A DNA stretch of 64,000 nt from Trichoplax sp. H2. Lineage: Eukaryota; Placozoa; Uniplacotomia; Trichoplacea. Numbering within the stretch: the stretch's first letter is position 1; every line of letters starts with the position of its first letter. The DNA lies in assembly GCA_003344405.1 (NCBI GenBank), contig NOWV01000076.1:186001-250000 (forward strand), in the 5' to 3' direction. Below the pieces are notes generated by a model, which saw nothing but the letters and a program-made list of their open reading frames with translations, did no database searches and was not told the DNA's origin. A program made the translations under genes and the position numbers. This document shows, piece after piece, positions 1-12,700 of this stretch.

Positions 1-45
1 TTTATAAGAACTGCTTAATGTACGGCAATGATGTTAAATACACCT

Positions 46-3000
46 TTACCGTAACAGAGATACCACCTAAGGTACTTTCATAATTTATAGATATTTAAAA
101 ATAGTGCAATAAAACTAGTTATAGTTATAATAACGACTTATTTGACGATAGCGATAGAACGCTGCGGCAACAAGTAAATCAAGATTAATCCTAGAAAAAA
201 TAAGATTGTTCCTCCAATGTTATCTTGGAAAATTAAATTATTCTAAAGTAATTTATTTCCCTATGCCCCATGCATAACAGCTAATAAGATGACAATCCGT
301 AATATTAATTACATTATTTTAAATTACCTTTATGATAGCTCTGCCAAGTGTCATAAAGCGTATGCATACTGCAAAATTTGCGAGAAATATTAACATATAG
401 ATGACGGAAAAGATTATTGGGACAAAGTTGTACAAAGGGTTAAGTTGACCAATAGTTTGAAGATAAGTAACGCTGGTAGAAATGCTGTTGCATCCAAAGC
501 AGAAGGCAATAAATTGTGTAATAAAGCCAACCAATCCAACAAATGTAACGCCTTTGACCTAGTTAGTAAGTAAGTAAATTGTTGCATATTTTCTTTATAT
601 GTTCTTTCGAAAGAAATTGAATCAACAAAACTAATAAATAAATACTTTCAGTGGCTTAAGAAATATATAATTATAACCTTTTTTTAAAGATTTAATGATT
701 TATTCAACAACGAATGGTAAAGGCTATAAATCCAGTACCGTAACTAGCAATGAGTAAATAGTTTAGAAATCTAAATTATTAATAACAATTTAATTCAAAA
801 AAATATTTTTGGGGATGATTTTGGATCTAGACATTTCCTTCAATGTTTGAACTATATCCTGGAGCATAGACTTATTTCTTTTAAAAAATAGATAGTTTCA
901 ACAGCTAGTATTACCCGAACTAATAGTGTTATCAGGACAGTTTTGAGATAGAAACTACTATTAACAAATGTCGTTAACAACATTAAGAAGACGTTCTGTA
1001 TATTTTTCTCTTTCAGTAAAATCTTAATGGATTTAAGGCATAGATTAATTATTGCAATTATCATAGATTAACTATTGTATTGTATTAATTATTGATTAAT
1101 TATTATAGTCATGTAGATGATAATTTACTAGTGATTAAACTTTGATCAATAATTAATTGCAGTAGTGCTATTCCTAGAATAGAATCTTTTAGAGAAAATT
1201 ATGTTGGACCTAAAGAACAGGTAAACACTACCGGTATGGTATCCTGTATCTAATAGTATTGACTGCTATGAAGATAATATCTAGGTAATACATTTATTAA
1301 TTATTAATAATAAAATCTTCGTTAAGTATGATGGCAGAAATAATTTATCATTTCCTAGATCCGGGAACTATGCAGATTAACCAATATATACCAGTATTGA
1401 GAATTACTATGCCACTTTCAAGAAGTCGATTTTTATATATAAATTCCTGTCAATCAATGTTTGATCAATAATGCTTTGATCTAAATGCTTCTTGCATCTT
1501 TTCTTTACAAATAGCCTAACTAGAGCTAAAACTTAATTTAAAGACTGCCTAACACTATAATAATACAAACGGTCATCATTGCAATTAAATTTATGATAAT
1601 CACTGCTGTGCTATATATGAGAAGCCATTCTCATTTTAGAATTATATTTAGATAGATAGAATAACAAATTATTAATATTTACCGAATTCGATGTTCTTTG
1701 GACAGCTGAACCCACAATAATGCCGACAATTCCTACTAAAATTGCCTAAACATCAAGCGATTTTTGAGTCAATATACATCATTTTAAACGTTTAATCCCT
1801 AATATGCATTCAGATCAATGTCAAGACGTTAATTCGTTCAAAGTTTGGTTCTGTGCTGAAGAAGCATAGAAAAGAAATTTTACAATGCACTGATTTTTTA
1901 GCAATTGCTATAAAAATTACGTAATTATAATTTATTCTGTTCGCTTTATCCTTAACTCAGTTTGGATAAAGGTTTACCAAGTAATACGTCAAAAAAAATC
2001 CACTTTTAAGCCATACTCCAGTTAACAAATTCGGCTTGATAAAATGTTAGAGCGTATAGAGAGAAGATATAGAACGTGCTCGTACTTGTAGATTAAGCTC
2101 TTTTAATGGTTGATCGATGGCAAAGAGATTTATGATTAGCCATTTTACCAGCACTTTCATTGAAATGGCATATCCAATTCTCACGCGACATTAAGTAAAA
2201 TTGCCTTAGATCTCGAATTTACTAATATACCCGTATAGAGTAGTTTAAAAGCATCAGAATCGAAGAGCGCTAATAATCAATACGTATCTATTCTCGATCA
2301 TGATAACATTTAGCTACGGTTAAGGCCTTAAACTAAATTCTAATGGTTTTCAAAGAAAATTTTTTTGCTTTCTAATTTCTAGGTAGTGTTTATTTATAAT
2401 TAACGCTCTTAGCGAAGCTTTTGTGAAAAATCATATATAGTAAACTAATTTACTGCGACTACTACTAGAACGCTGCAGATATCAGTCATTGATTTAGAAT
2501 AAGTGAGAAGACGGATAAGATAGGCTGACCTCTAGCTAATTCTAAAAGCTATAAATATGTTTGATATTAGCACCATTCTTTCACACATATTGTGGTAACT
2601 TTTAGCATCAATATGGCGTACAAACTACATGCTCTAGTATCGCTTTCTATCACCTTCGAAAGTCACTGTAATTTGTGTAATTGCAGTACGAGTTCTTTCC
2701 AACACACGTATTTGATCTAATCCTGCCGCTTTACGATTATCATAACGTCTGTTTTTTATCAGGTAATGCCGCTAACATTTTGTTGCTATGGCTGAATTCA
2801 AGTATTACTAACATGTTCAATACAAAATCTTTTAAAATTAGTTTCAAATTAAGATTTGAAACATAAAGTGCACTTGTAGAACCAGCTATTTTCCCCAGTA
2901 AAAAATAATAATTAATGAACGTAATATCAATATTTGCGGTTTCTTGTTTAATAGATTCCATCCAGAAGAAAGAAGCACTGATTGATCATATTGAATTTTC

Positions 3001-3651
3001 ATAACCATTAATTCAATGTCGAAGAAACTTCTATAAATTACAACTAACAACTCACTGCTTAATAGGGACAAATATAGAAAATGATTAGGCTACTTCAGAT
3101 ATAAAATTAACTTTTTCTCTGACTTTGATTACATTGAAAGATATTATCGTGTATGGGCATAATCATCTTGCTATCTCCCTATTTTTCACTAACCAATCTT
3201 ACAAGGAAAAAATCTTATAGAGAATTTACAATATAATTCATTGGACTAGCAAACAAACTGACAAACAAACAATTTATTCTATAAAAGGGCTAGATAGTTT
3301 GTTTTCTCTTGAACATCATTTCAAACAGTTCTATGAATCCATTCAGGAAATAGATCAGATTTTATTTCAATCACTCACTAATTGTTCTATCGACAGAAAT
3401 AGCAAAGGGGAACGAGCCCCGATTTATAAGAAACACCAAGATTTAGAATGGCAAATATTACTTACAAAAACGCCTCCCCATACTGGATAATGATAAATTA
3501 CAGTTTGTGTGCCAGCGTATACAACAGAAGCCAAGATTGGATTGGAACCAATACCGTAATGAAGAGCAATAGTAACGATGCCCGATATGATTAATTCTAT
3601 TCCCATATGAGTGAAAGCGATGGTGGAATAAGCTGCAACTACTGCACTCAT
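46..3651 (-). CDS. MS4A/CD20-like four-transmembrane protein
   Basis: Unannotated gene rebuilt from GT-AG exons. Exon 1 (3651-3466, 62 codons) runs from ATG to a GTAAGT donor; it holds a hydrophobic helix and ends in YPVWGGVF, the kind of motif seen between helices 1 and 2 of MS4A/CD20 proteins. Exon 2 (1745-1683, 21 codons) is a glycine-rich helix (AILVGIVGIIVGSAV). Exon 3 (558-328, 77 codons) carries two more helices with a short loop. All junctions are phase 0, and each acceptor is TAG. A short tail exon (66-46, six codons then TAA) is possible but weak. If right, this is a small integral membrane protein with four helices and cytoplasmic ends, about 166 residues, somewhat shorter than vertebrate MS4A members. 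Family assignment rests on topology and the WGG motif only; other tetraspan families are possible. The 3' end may lie outside the window. Confidence 0.5.
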
Positions 3652-6600
3652 TTTGTCTTTAATCTCGATGTAGATTTTAAAAAGAAAATAAAAGGAGAGA
3701 ATCTAGTCACTAATTCAACAAGTTGAAAGTAATGGAGAGTAATAGCGAGGATTTATCAATCAATGGAATAAAATTCTTTTTTCTCTATCCTAAATAATTT
3801 ACAGTAACGTAGTAAGATATAGTTATGATGTTACTACTGTCGCTTATATCCGTCTTTTAGTGTTGCTATGCACTTTATAACATTAGTTATTTCCATGGCG
3901 GTTTTACTCAGCATTGATTATCTATGAAATACACTTAACAACATCATGCCCTGCAGGGAAAGTTATTTTTAGCATAGAGAAGGACCATCAGAAAACCTCC
4001 ATATCACTATCAGAATTACAGTCGAATTGATTATAAAGGTCGGTGTTATTAACGATAATAACAGTCTTAATTTAGATGGTCCATAAAGATAAATCAATTT
4101 CTTTATCTTCATTATCAATATACATACTCGATAAGAGACAGTAACATCTTTCTTCTTATTATTCAATAACTGCTAGTGCCCTTTCTTTGTGCAAGAACAT
4201 AATTTAATTACTATCGAACTAGAATTAACAATAACAATTAATAATTATAATGAGACACAATTACCTTGTCATTAAACTACCTGTTAACATATACTGTACT
4301 AGTTCCTATGATAGTATTCCTATCCAATCCCTATATGAAAGTTTCTGACGTAATCGAATTACTTGGATAATCCTCTATGAATAGCTTTGCATTTCTTCAA
4401 TCAAAACATGATAAAGGCTGATTTTATTACGTATCAGTTGCTATAGGAACCCTAGGAGAAAGCTATAATTTGGCGTGTCATGACCGATTTGCATATACTT
4501 CCTACAGTGAAACTATAGGATAGGATAAAAATTCATGAGTTCAAAGTTTTAATTTTAGTAAGATAAATCACGCATTAATCACGGCATAATTTAGTGGTTA
4601 AAAGTAGATCAAGAAGAATTGATTGAATACACTTGCCCTAACATCCGCTATTATAAACTTTAATTCTAATTTCAACATTCTTGCAATAATACCATCTTCT
4701 GAAAGATGTCTTAAATATTCTGATTAAACATAAGGCTTTTCCTTGTTCAACTAGATAGACTGAGTACGTATAAACTAGTATTAAGTACTTAGAATTTCAA
4801 CAATATTCCATTGTTTTCAAGCACAATAATATTGTTGGAAGCTTTTAGCTAATGATGATACTTTTCGACTTTTCCTACCGTATTAATTTATCGTATGCTA
4901 ATATTCAATTAAATTACTGTGAAATTTCGAGATTCTTCCTACATTATCAAGCACAAGAATTATCAGAGTTTATTGGTGATTTTACTTATCTTACTCAATC
5001 CTTTCACGATGAACGAACAAACCAAATATATGATATTAATAGGTTTATTTAGAATTCAAATACTTTAAGAATATCATTATGAATAAGAATTAAGCCAGAA
5101 TAGTTTTAAAAACATTACTTTTATTTATTCCATCCAATCCTTTAAGGATAATATGATGGAATGAATAGACCAAACAAATGCCATTAATAAGTTTAAAGCA
5201 ATTTCAATATCTTTTCAATCTTTTACTAATTCTACTCAATCCTGCATAATGAATAAACGAAATACTATATGTGTGCTATTATGACGTTTTACCAGGATTT
5301 CAATATCGTTTCAAAACTTTTCACTATCATCGGGTTTAAAAATACTTCAGAATATTGTTATTAAAGATAAAGTTGTCAATGGAAGCATATGCAAAGCAGA
5401 TACATTTTGTTTATCTTAAGCTATATGATACGGATCTCATTACAATATATCATTACTTCTTCACCAAATAATATTCAAATCTCTAAAGCAACCTAGAGTA
5501 GATTCTATGCCACTTACTATTTTAAGTGAGTCTAAAATAATAATATTTGCTCTGGAAATCCTCTCATTGATCATAATTTATAATATTACGATCCATAAAT
5601 TACGACGTTATAATTACTTCACAATTACTATTCTTGCAAATAAATTCGATCATTAAATCCTTATAACTACTCTATCAATGAAATATCAAGCTAATTTACC
5701 TTCAAAATCTACGTGGATATTAAAATGTATTTAATTGTATAGTTTTAAAAGCTTCAAATCTATCAATAACTCTAACTCACCAGATTAAATTGCTACCTGT
5801 AGCAAAATCAAACTGAATGAATATTAATACTCTATATTGCTACTTTATGTAATATCCATTCATGAAATTGAACATACGGACTCAGTACAATCACATAGCA
5901 TCAAGTGTAGACAAAATTTAGCGTAAAGCAAAAACTATTTACCCCCATTGGATCTAAAGCTACATATGTAATTGTAGATATATTCGTAAACTTATAGCCT
6001 TACAGCGGAAGACAGTAGTTACTGACATATGTAAAAGTGTATCCTATCTAAAATAGTGTTTGCAAAGTGCAACACCATAAATACCGTATGTGATGACCAT
6101 AGCTTTAGGAATTTGCATTCTGATGATTGTAATAATTTGGGTCATCAAATCAGCAAAGAATTACGCAATATTATAGAGGAAATAGCCATCTTTATTGCAA
6201 TTAATATTAATGAAAAATCAAGAGTAAGGTTTCAGCATGAAAACAGTATAATATATTCTGATAGCTATAGTAAGATAGGATAGATTGATCATGCAAGTTC
6301 ACGTGCATTTAAGTGAATGAACTACATAGATAATTGTAACACCACTTTATAATACGTTTAGGATTATTCACATACTAGAATGTATAATACCACCGCTACC
6401 AATGACAATTTTAGATGCCGTTTAAAAAAAATATGAAAATCACACTGCACGATTACTAGATCTATTTGCCAATTTCACCTTTTAATTACTCTCAGCTAGG
6501 CTTTACTACTTTCGTCTTGGTGCTATTACAGTAAAGTCCTAGATCCAAAATAATCTAAATTGTACGTTTTGATTATGGGCTACGTTCAAAGTAATATTCG

Positions 6601-7609
6601 TTTCTTACTTTGCATTTTGTAAACCACTGTTACAGCTATTGAAGTCTATCTACATTACTTAAGATCCATAGATACAGCGTAATTTCGTCCAGTATTTTGT
6701 TGGATAATGACTGCAGCGTTAGCTGGAGCCACCACAGTGTCACAGGTCTGTTTATAAAAGAAATAAAAACTCATATTATTCCATGCTAAATACAAATCTT
6801 TTCCTATTAGCTGTAAAGGATGTCAAAATAATTACTATTTGTGGAAGTCATTAGTGAATTTCGAAGGATTGTAATAGGTCCTAAAAATTTATGCTTGACG
6901 AATGATAAAAAATGAATATAACACTTTGTCCATCGATCAATACAGGCACACAGTGTATCAGTTTAGTGTTAACGTATTTTAAAATCTAATAGGTCCGAAA
7001 TAGGTTTTGATAAGTAGCGCAAGTTTAATGCTAATACTGCAAGCTCTCAAGAGCGACGGTTCGTTCCATTCTTGACTACAGTTTTAAAAATGATTAATTA
7101 TTCTGGTTTATATTTTCTTTCCAATTCGTATTGTAAAGATAAAATCGTTAGTTAGCAAGTGCAGCCAAAAAACTCTTACTGCAATCTAGTTTTTTATAGC
7201 AACATTTCTCGATACCTAAAATAATTTAATTCGTTGATGTCGTAATTTAATACCCTAATTACTATTCTAATTTAAGCCAACTGTTAATTTACTCCTTGCG
7301 GCTAAGATCAGAATTAATTCCATATGTGGTAAGTTAATTTAGGTTTATCAATGATGGTATTATAAATTTAAGTAAAGCCAAAATCATAGCTAAAATTATA
7401 AGATTATACAAGAATAGTTTAACTTAAATATTAGATTACAAGATTACATTAGTATCTACCTGTAGAAGACAATTATAATATGTATTGTAGTAATTCTACT
7501 AAGATGTTCATATTAAGATTCCGAGGCATAAGTAGATTAACTAAATACGTAATGTAAAATTTGTATTGCGATACTTTAATTTAAAAAGCAAGTTATGAAC
7601 AGATCGCAT
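3652..7609. other. Gene-poor AT-rich stretch
   Basis: No gene could be supported. The sequence is AT-rich with only short open frames. One segment at 6693-6745 reads as a hydrophobic stretch between a CAG and a GTCTGT donor-like site, faintly like the second helix exon of the MS4A-like gene, but its phase does not match that exon and another frame is equally open, so it is not called. Confidence 0.5.
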
Positions 7610-8269
7610 GATAGTAAATATGCAATTAATCTTGTAGCTTGCTTGGCAAGATAGGATAGTACTGTTAAAAAGAATCAACACGTTACTAGCTCTTTATAAA
7701 TGATGAATTTGGCTGTAATAATTTAGGTAGTCTGATAGCAGCTAGTTATCCTTGGTATTTGTAAGATAAACCTAACTTATGTAATAATATGAAGTTTAAA
7801 AGAAATTATGGTTCTTGTTTTATTATTTTGAAACACTTTATCACAAACTTTAATGCTGATTTTATCTACTGTATTTCTTACGGCTATAATTGTTATTCTA
7901 ATCATAAGCCTGAATAATATTTTTGCATCTGGATATGTACTTAGTAGGGTGGGATAGTATATACATTTACTGCCTAAGACTAATATTTATATTAGTGGTA
8001 ACTCAGTGTGTTACTTACAGTGCTGTACTATATGAAATAAAGAATCAAATGATCATTCATATTCCCTTTGTTATCCTAATCTTAACTTGCTTACCGGTAA
8101 CTCCATCAATTAATATTGGCTAGAAGGGCCTTTAACTGCTACTACAAATGATATGTTACATATTTTTTATGAATATAAGCCATATTCATACCGAATTATG
8201 TCCTCATTTCATCTCCAATTTATACAACGGAAGTTCTTTTCAATCTTTATGTTTTACCCTTTTCTAAAA
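7610..8269. repeat. Left flank of assembly gap 1 (haplotype copy, deletion allele)
   Basis: Bases 7610-7888 match 8290-8568 and bases 7889-8269 match 9321-9701 almost exactly, with only occasional substitutions (for example GGTAG versus GTTAG near 7726/8406). The segment 8569-9320 is absent from this copy. The arrangement around 20 Ns is what a scaffolder produces when two alleles of one locus are laid end to end. Confidence 0.85.
7834..8123 (+). other. Open segments with transmembrane character, function unknown
   Basis: Two short hydrophobic reading frames lie close together on the + strand. The first, about 7834-7940, reads as one long helix (core LMLILSTVFLTAIIVILIIS). The second, about 8010-8100, follows a TTACAG and ends at CCG|GTAACT (core IIHIPFVILILTCLP). 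The second is repeated unchanged at 9442-9532 in the other haplotype copy. They could be exons 3 and 4 of another four-helix protein like the one at the left end, or decayed copies. No start exon was found and the sequence alone does not prove coding. Confidence 0.25.
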
Positions 8270-8289
8270 NNNNNNNNNNNNNNNNNNNN
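8270..8289. other. Assembly gap of 20 Ns
   Basis: Twenty Ns, a fixed-size placeholder. The flanks are near-identical to each other, so true missing sequence may be zero. Confidence 0.99.
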
Positions 8290-9701
8290 GATAGTAAATA
8301 TGCAATTAATCTTGTAGCTTGCTTGGCAAGATAGGATAGTACTGTTAAAAAGAATCAACACGTTACTAGCTCTTTATAAATGATGAATTTGGCTGTAATA
8401 ATTTAGTTAGTCTGATAGCAGCTAGTTATCCTTGGTATTTGTATGATAAACCTAACTTATGTAATAATATGAAGTTTAAAAGAAATTATGGTTCTTGTTT
8501 TATTATTTTGAAACACTTTATCACAAACTTTAATGCTGATTTTATCTACTGTATTTCTTACGGCTATAACGTATTGTTTCAGTTGTCGATAGTTGCAGCT
8601 TCAATCTTAGTTTCCAACATTGCTTGGATATACGATAAGCGTATATTAAAATAATTTTATAGTTTATAATCATGGTCGTTCATTTTAACTATCATCCAAT
8701 ATTGTCAAAATATCTTATATTTTATAGCATAAGATTTAGTGTTAAAATATAGAATATTACAGAATAAAATAAAATAAATTGAAATTATCCATTTTTATAT
8801 CATTAATATTCTAATCACTTATTTCTCGCAATTATATATTGCCCTATTTAAGCTGATCACTTCTAGAACCACTACCAGCAACATACTACTACTTAAGTCG
8901 AATTTATGAATAAGATAAAGTTTATCATGAATTTAAGTAACATTTAGAACACGGCTTCTGATACAATTTTGGTCAGGTTTGTGTCTATTTTCTTTCGTTA
9001 AGTATCACTTCCTTGGCACTTTATTTATCTACCTCATCTACATTAGAGTTTAGTAAAGATCCATATTCCTTGCTCGTATTATAATTATCAATTAAAACTT
9101 TGCCTTCAGATAGGTATAGAATATGCTCCTGTAGCAGAGTATAGTTTTAAAAATTTGCTACAATTGATTTTTTCGAAATACTTTAGCCTTAAATACGACA
9201 ATCTAGCCAACTTACGAAAGCTATGATCCTTACCATGGTCTTTACGAAATAATTCATGCTAACATGGATCTCTGTATCCAGTAGGAATTCATCTTTTTCA
9301 GAAATAAAGATTTGGCTATGATTGTTATTCTAATCATAAGCCTGAATAATATTTTTGCATCTGGATATGTACTTAGTAGGGTGGGATAGTATATACATTT
9401 ACTGCCTAAGACTAATATTTATATTAGTGGTAACTCAGTGTGTTACTTACAGTGCTGTACTATATGAAATAAAGAATCAAATGATCATTCATATTCCCTT
9501 TGTTATCCTAATCTTAACTTGCTTACCGGTAACTCCATCAATTAATATTGGCTAGAAGGGCCTTTAACTGCTACTACAAATGATATGTTACATATTTTTT
9601 ATGAATATAAGCCATATTCATACCGAATTATGTCCTCATTTCATCTCCAATTTATACAACGGAAGTTCTTTTCAATCTTTATGTTTTACCCTTTTCTAAA
9701 A
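8290..9701. repeat. Right flank of assembly gap 1 (haplotype copy, long allele)
   Basis: Same locus as 7610-8269 but carrying an extra 752 bp (8569-9320). The extra segment is bounded by the short direct repeat GGCTAT(A/G): 8562-8568 on the left and 9314-9320 on the right. No terminal inverted repeats or transposase-like frame were seen in it. A short open frame crosses the left junction (8439-8654) but exists in this allele only. Confidence 0.85.
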
Positions 9702-12700
9702 CTAGCCACTATCTAAGACCTATATAGGAGTTTTAACTCGTCTGAAATTCATTCTACCTGAAGCACTTTATCGTAAGTCAACGTATAATAAAGTTATTTA
9801 TTCTACGTTGAAGATATAGCAATCTATGTTTTACAGAAAGACTTATGATTTCATAATATATAACGATATAGTATAGACACGAATTCTTCGAAATTCTATG
9901 AAGTTATAAAAGTTCAGCCACAGAATATGTAATTTTGCCTAGTAGTGTGAACTAGAACTAAAAGCATCAATCAATCAATCTGCAAGGACAATTACTGTTC
10001 TTCCGCAATATTAAGCAAATAATTTTTAATTCTAATTTTAAAGACAGCTAATAGAAATCCACTTTCTTATCTAAACAAGCACTTTTATAAAATAATTAAA
10101 CTATTCAATCTATTACAAAAGTTTAATTTTAATGCATGACGTATCATTATACCGGATGAAGTAACATTAAACACAGAATAAAATCAAACAAGATTGATAT
10201 GGTATTCTTTTCTATATGAAGTATATTCTATTATTAATATAAATCAATTTCTACTACACTGTAGCCTAATTTCACATACCTATTATCTATATTTAATAAT
10301 TTACTTTGTAGAATTGTATTTACATTCTAGTTTGAGTATAATGTAAAAATACTCCAACATAGACATAAGTTTTTTTAATCACTCTTTCAATTTTATAACT
10401 AATTCTCTCTTGATGCGCTTTCTATATAGTAAAATAAATTATTATCATAGATCTTGATAATTAATTCTACTAGCTGCGCGGTAAGCTTATACACATTACC
10501 TCTTCTACTTTACTATAGCTACTTAACCAGTTCATGTTGTTTATAAACGTAGTAATCGAACACAACTTCTTCAAACTTTAACTGCAATAAAATGTCATTA
10601 TTTTGTTGTATAAGTCCGATGTAGTTTTTCGTTATGGTAACGGACTCTCAATTTTCCGAAATACTAAAACTGAATGACCATTTTCTTCCAATTTAAATCT
10701 TATTCATTTTAATGTAATTATAAGTACCATTAATTAAGATTAATCTCTTTCACCTTGGTACCGATAATTAATGTCGATAGATTTAACTAAATTAGCTACT
10801 AGTAATCATGAACATATTAAGATATATTCACATTTCCGAACATTTAAGTATAACCCTTAGTGTCTATTTCTCGGTTAATCACGTATTTGCCGGAGCAGAA
10901 TATTAGCCTAGTATTATGTACCTATTGAATATTTTAAAAAAGATATTTCTATATTAAGCCTAAAGTGTTATCTCTTAGGTGATAAAGAATATTTTAAACA
11001 AAAATCAAGGAAAAGCTATTAATTGCTTTCGCAGAAATTTTAATCCACAATATTTAAACATGCCTTGCATTCAACTAATATGGATTACAATACCTGATAT
11101 GAACAGCTACTGGGAGCATCGATGTAGATAAGTTATAAGCAGCAAATAATGTATAGAATGTTAGTTTTTCAATATCTTAAGAGATGAAAGCTTCCATTGT
11201 AACCGAAATCATAGATATCTGTTTTCTTCGACTAGAAATACCTTTCGTTAATTAGAACGTCTCATCATTGCATAAAACAGGTATAGTGAATTTCAGAACT
11301 CTCCACTTCATATGCCGGCTGATACGCTGAACTCAAGATCAATCCAAATATCTTTTATCTATGGAGTGGAAATTAGACTTGTTTATAATGACTTAGTAAA
11401 TACAAAGGTTAACTTGTAGAAACCACTTTGGCTATTGTTATTATTGTCAGGAGCAAAGCGATAAATAAAGTATTAGAAACGATGAATATACATAGTAATA
11501 AATATCTGTTCTATCTCCTAAACTGTATTAGAAAATAGTGTAATTATTAGACTTAATGGTCAGCTGATGATATTTTTTTTTGTATTTATCGCTGCTTAGT
11601 ATCAATCTAACTTCAAATATTAGCAACTACAGTAATTATTGTTGTTTTTGAGATATGGAAAATAAAGAAATCACCAACGGCTTTAGATTCAATTAAAAAG
11701 AAAAATTGTTAATCTATTGTAACACTACAATATAATTTTAATTACAATCTTAGGTATATTGATAAAATACGTATCTATTATCTTCGGCTCGATTCGCGAG
11801 CAGTAGAGTAAAATAATTCATCTATATTAGCATTTAGGAAAAACATTTACTTTCATACTCTGTTGTTTAATAATTAAAAATCAAGAAAGATGTAAGTAAC
11901 ATCTCCGAATTCTTGAATCATTCCAATAATTATTTAGTGGTAACTTACTCTAATCTAGCGCTAATTTATTTATTGCTATAACTATGAAATGTTCCATATC
12001 TTTCAGATATTTACGCTACTATCCATCTGAAATATGGCAAAGATATTAGTTCATTTTTTTGTGATTCAAACTTTAAGAAATACATTTCAATTTTATTTGT
12101 AATCATGGATATCTTTCTTTAGCAAGACACACAAAGTGCAAGTTTAATTAGTCTATTTATCTAATATGTAGGAAAGCTTGCCAAATTTTACATCATATTT
12201 ATTAATGACATCATATTTTATTCATAATTATAACTATAAATATTAGTTTCTTCAGTTAGACGGCATTAAATAGGGTAAAAAAATTATAATTTATCTATTC
12301 CATATACGGAAAGGAAATTTCAAATTTTTTATCATAGTATAGAATTTATCGACCTGATACACAGAAACGGTATTTTACATTTCATGATTCAACCATTTTC
12401 TTCTTTAGATTTAATATTTACATAAAGAACATCAAAAAAATAATATAACTTATGCAACTTTAATTTTATTTATAATTATATATTACCAACGTAGCTACAA
12501 CTACCGGCACTAAGTATAGCATTGTTGAGCAACATTTTCATTGAAAATTATCTGTAACTACATTTTCTAGAATCAATCTCCACTGGATATTTAAGTTACA
12601 AAGTTTAACTATAATTCATGAGCTATATAGCTAGAAATATTCGCTCTTTAACTAGATCTAAATTCAATGTCGTAAAAATGTAAAAATAATTTATCTGGCT

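Noticed and set aside
7610-9701. Segmental duplication
   Set aside because: Copies abut a 20-N filler gap and differ like alleles; tandem haplotypes explain it better.
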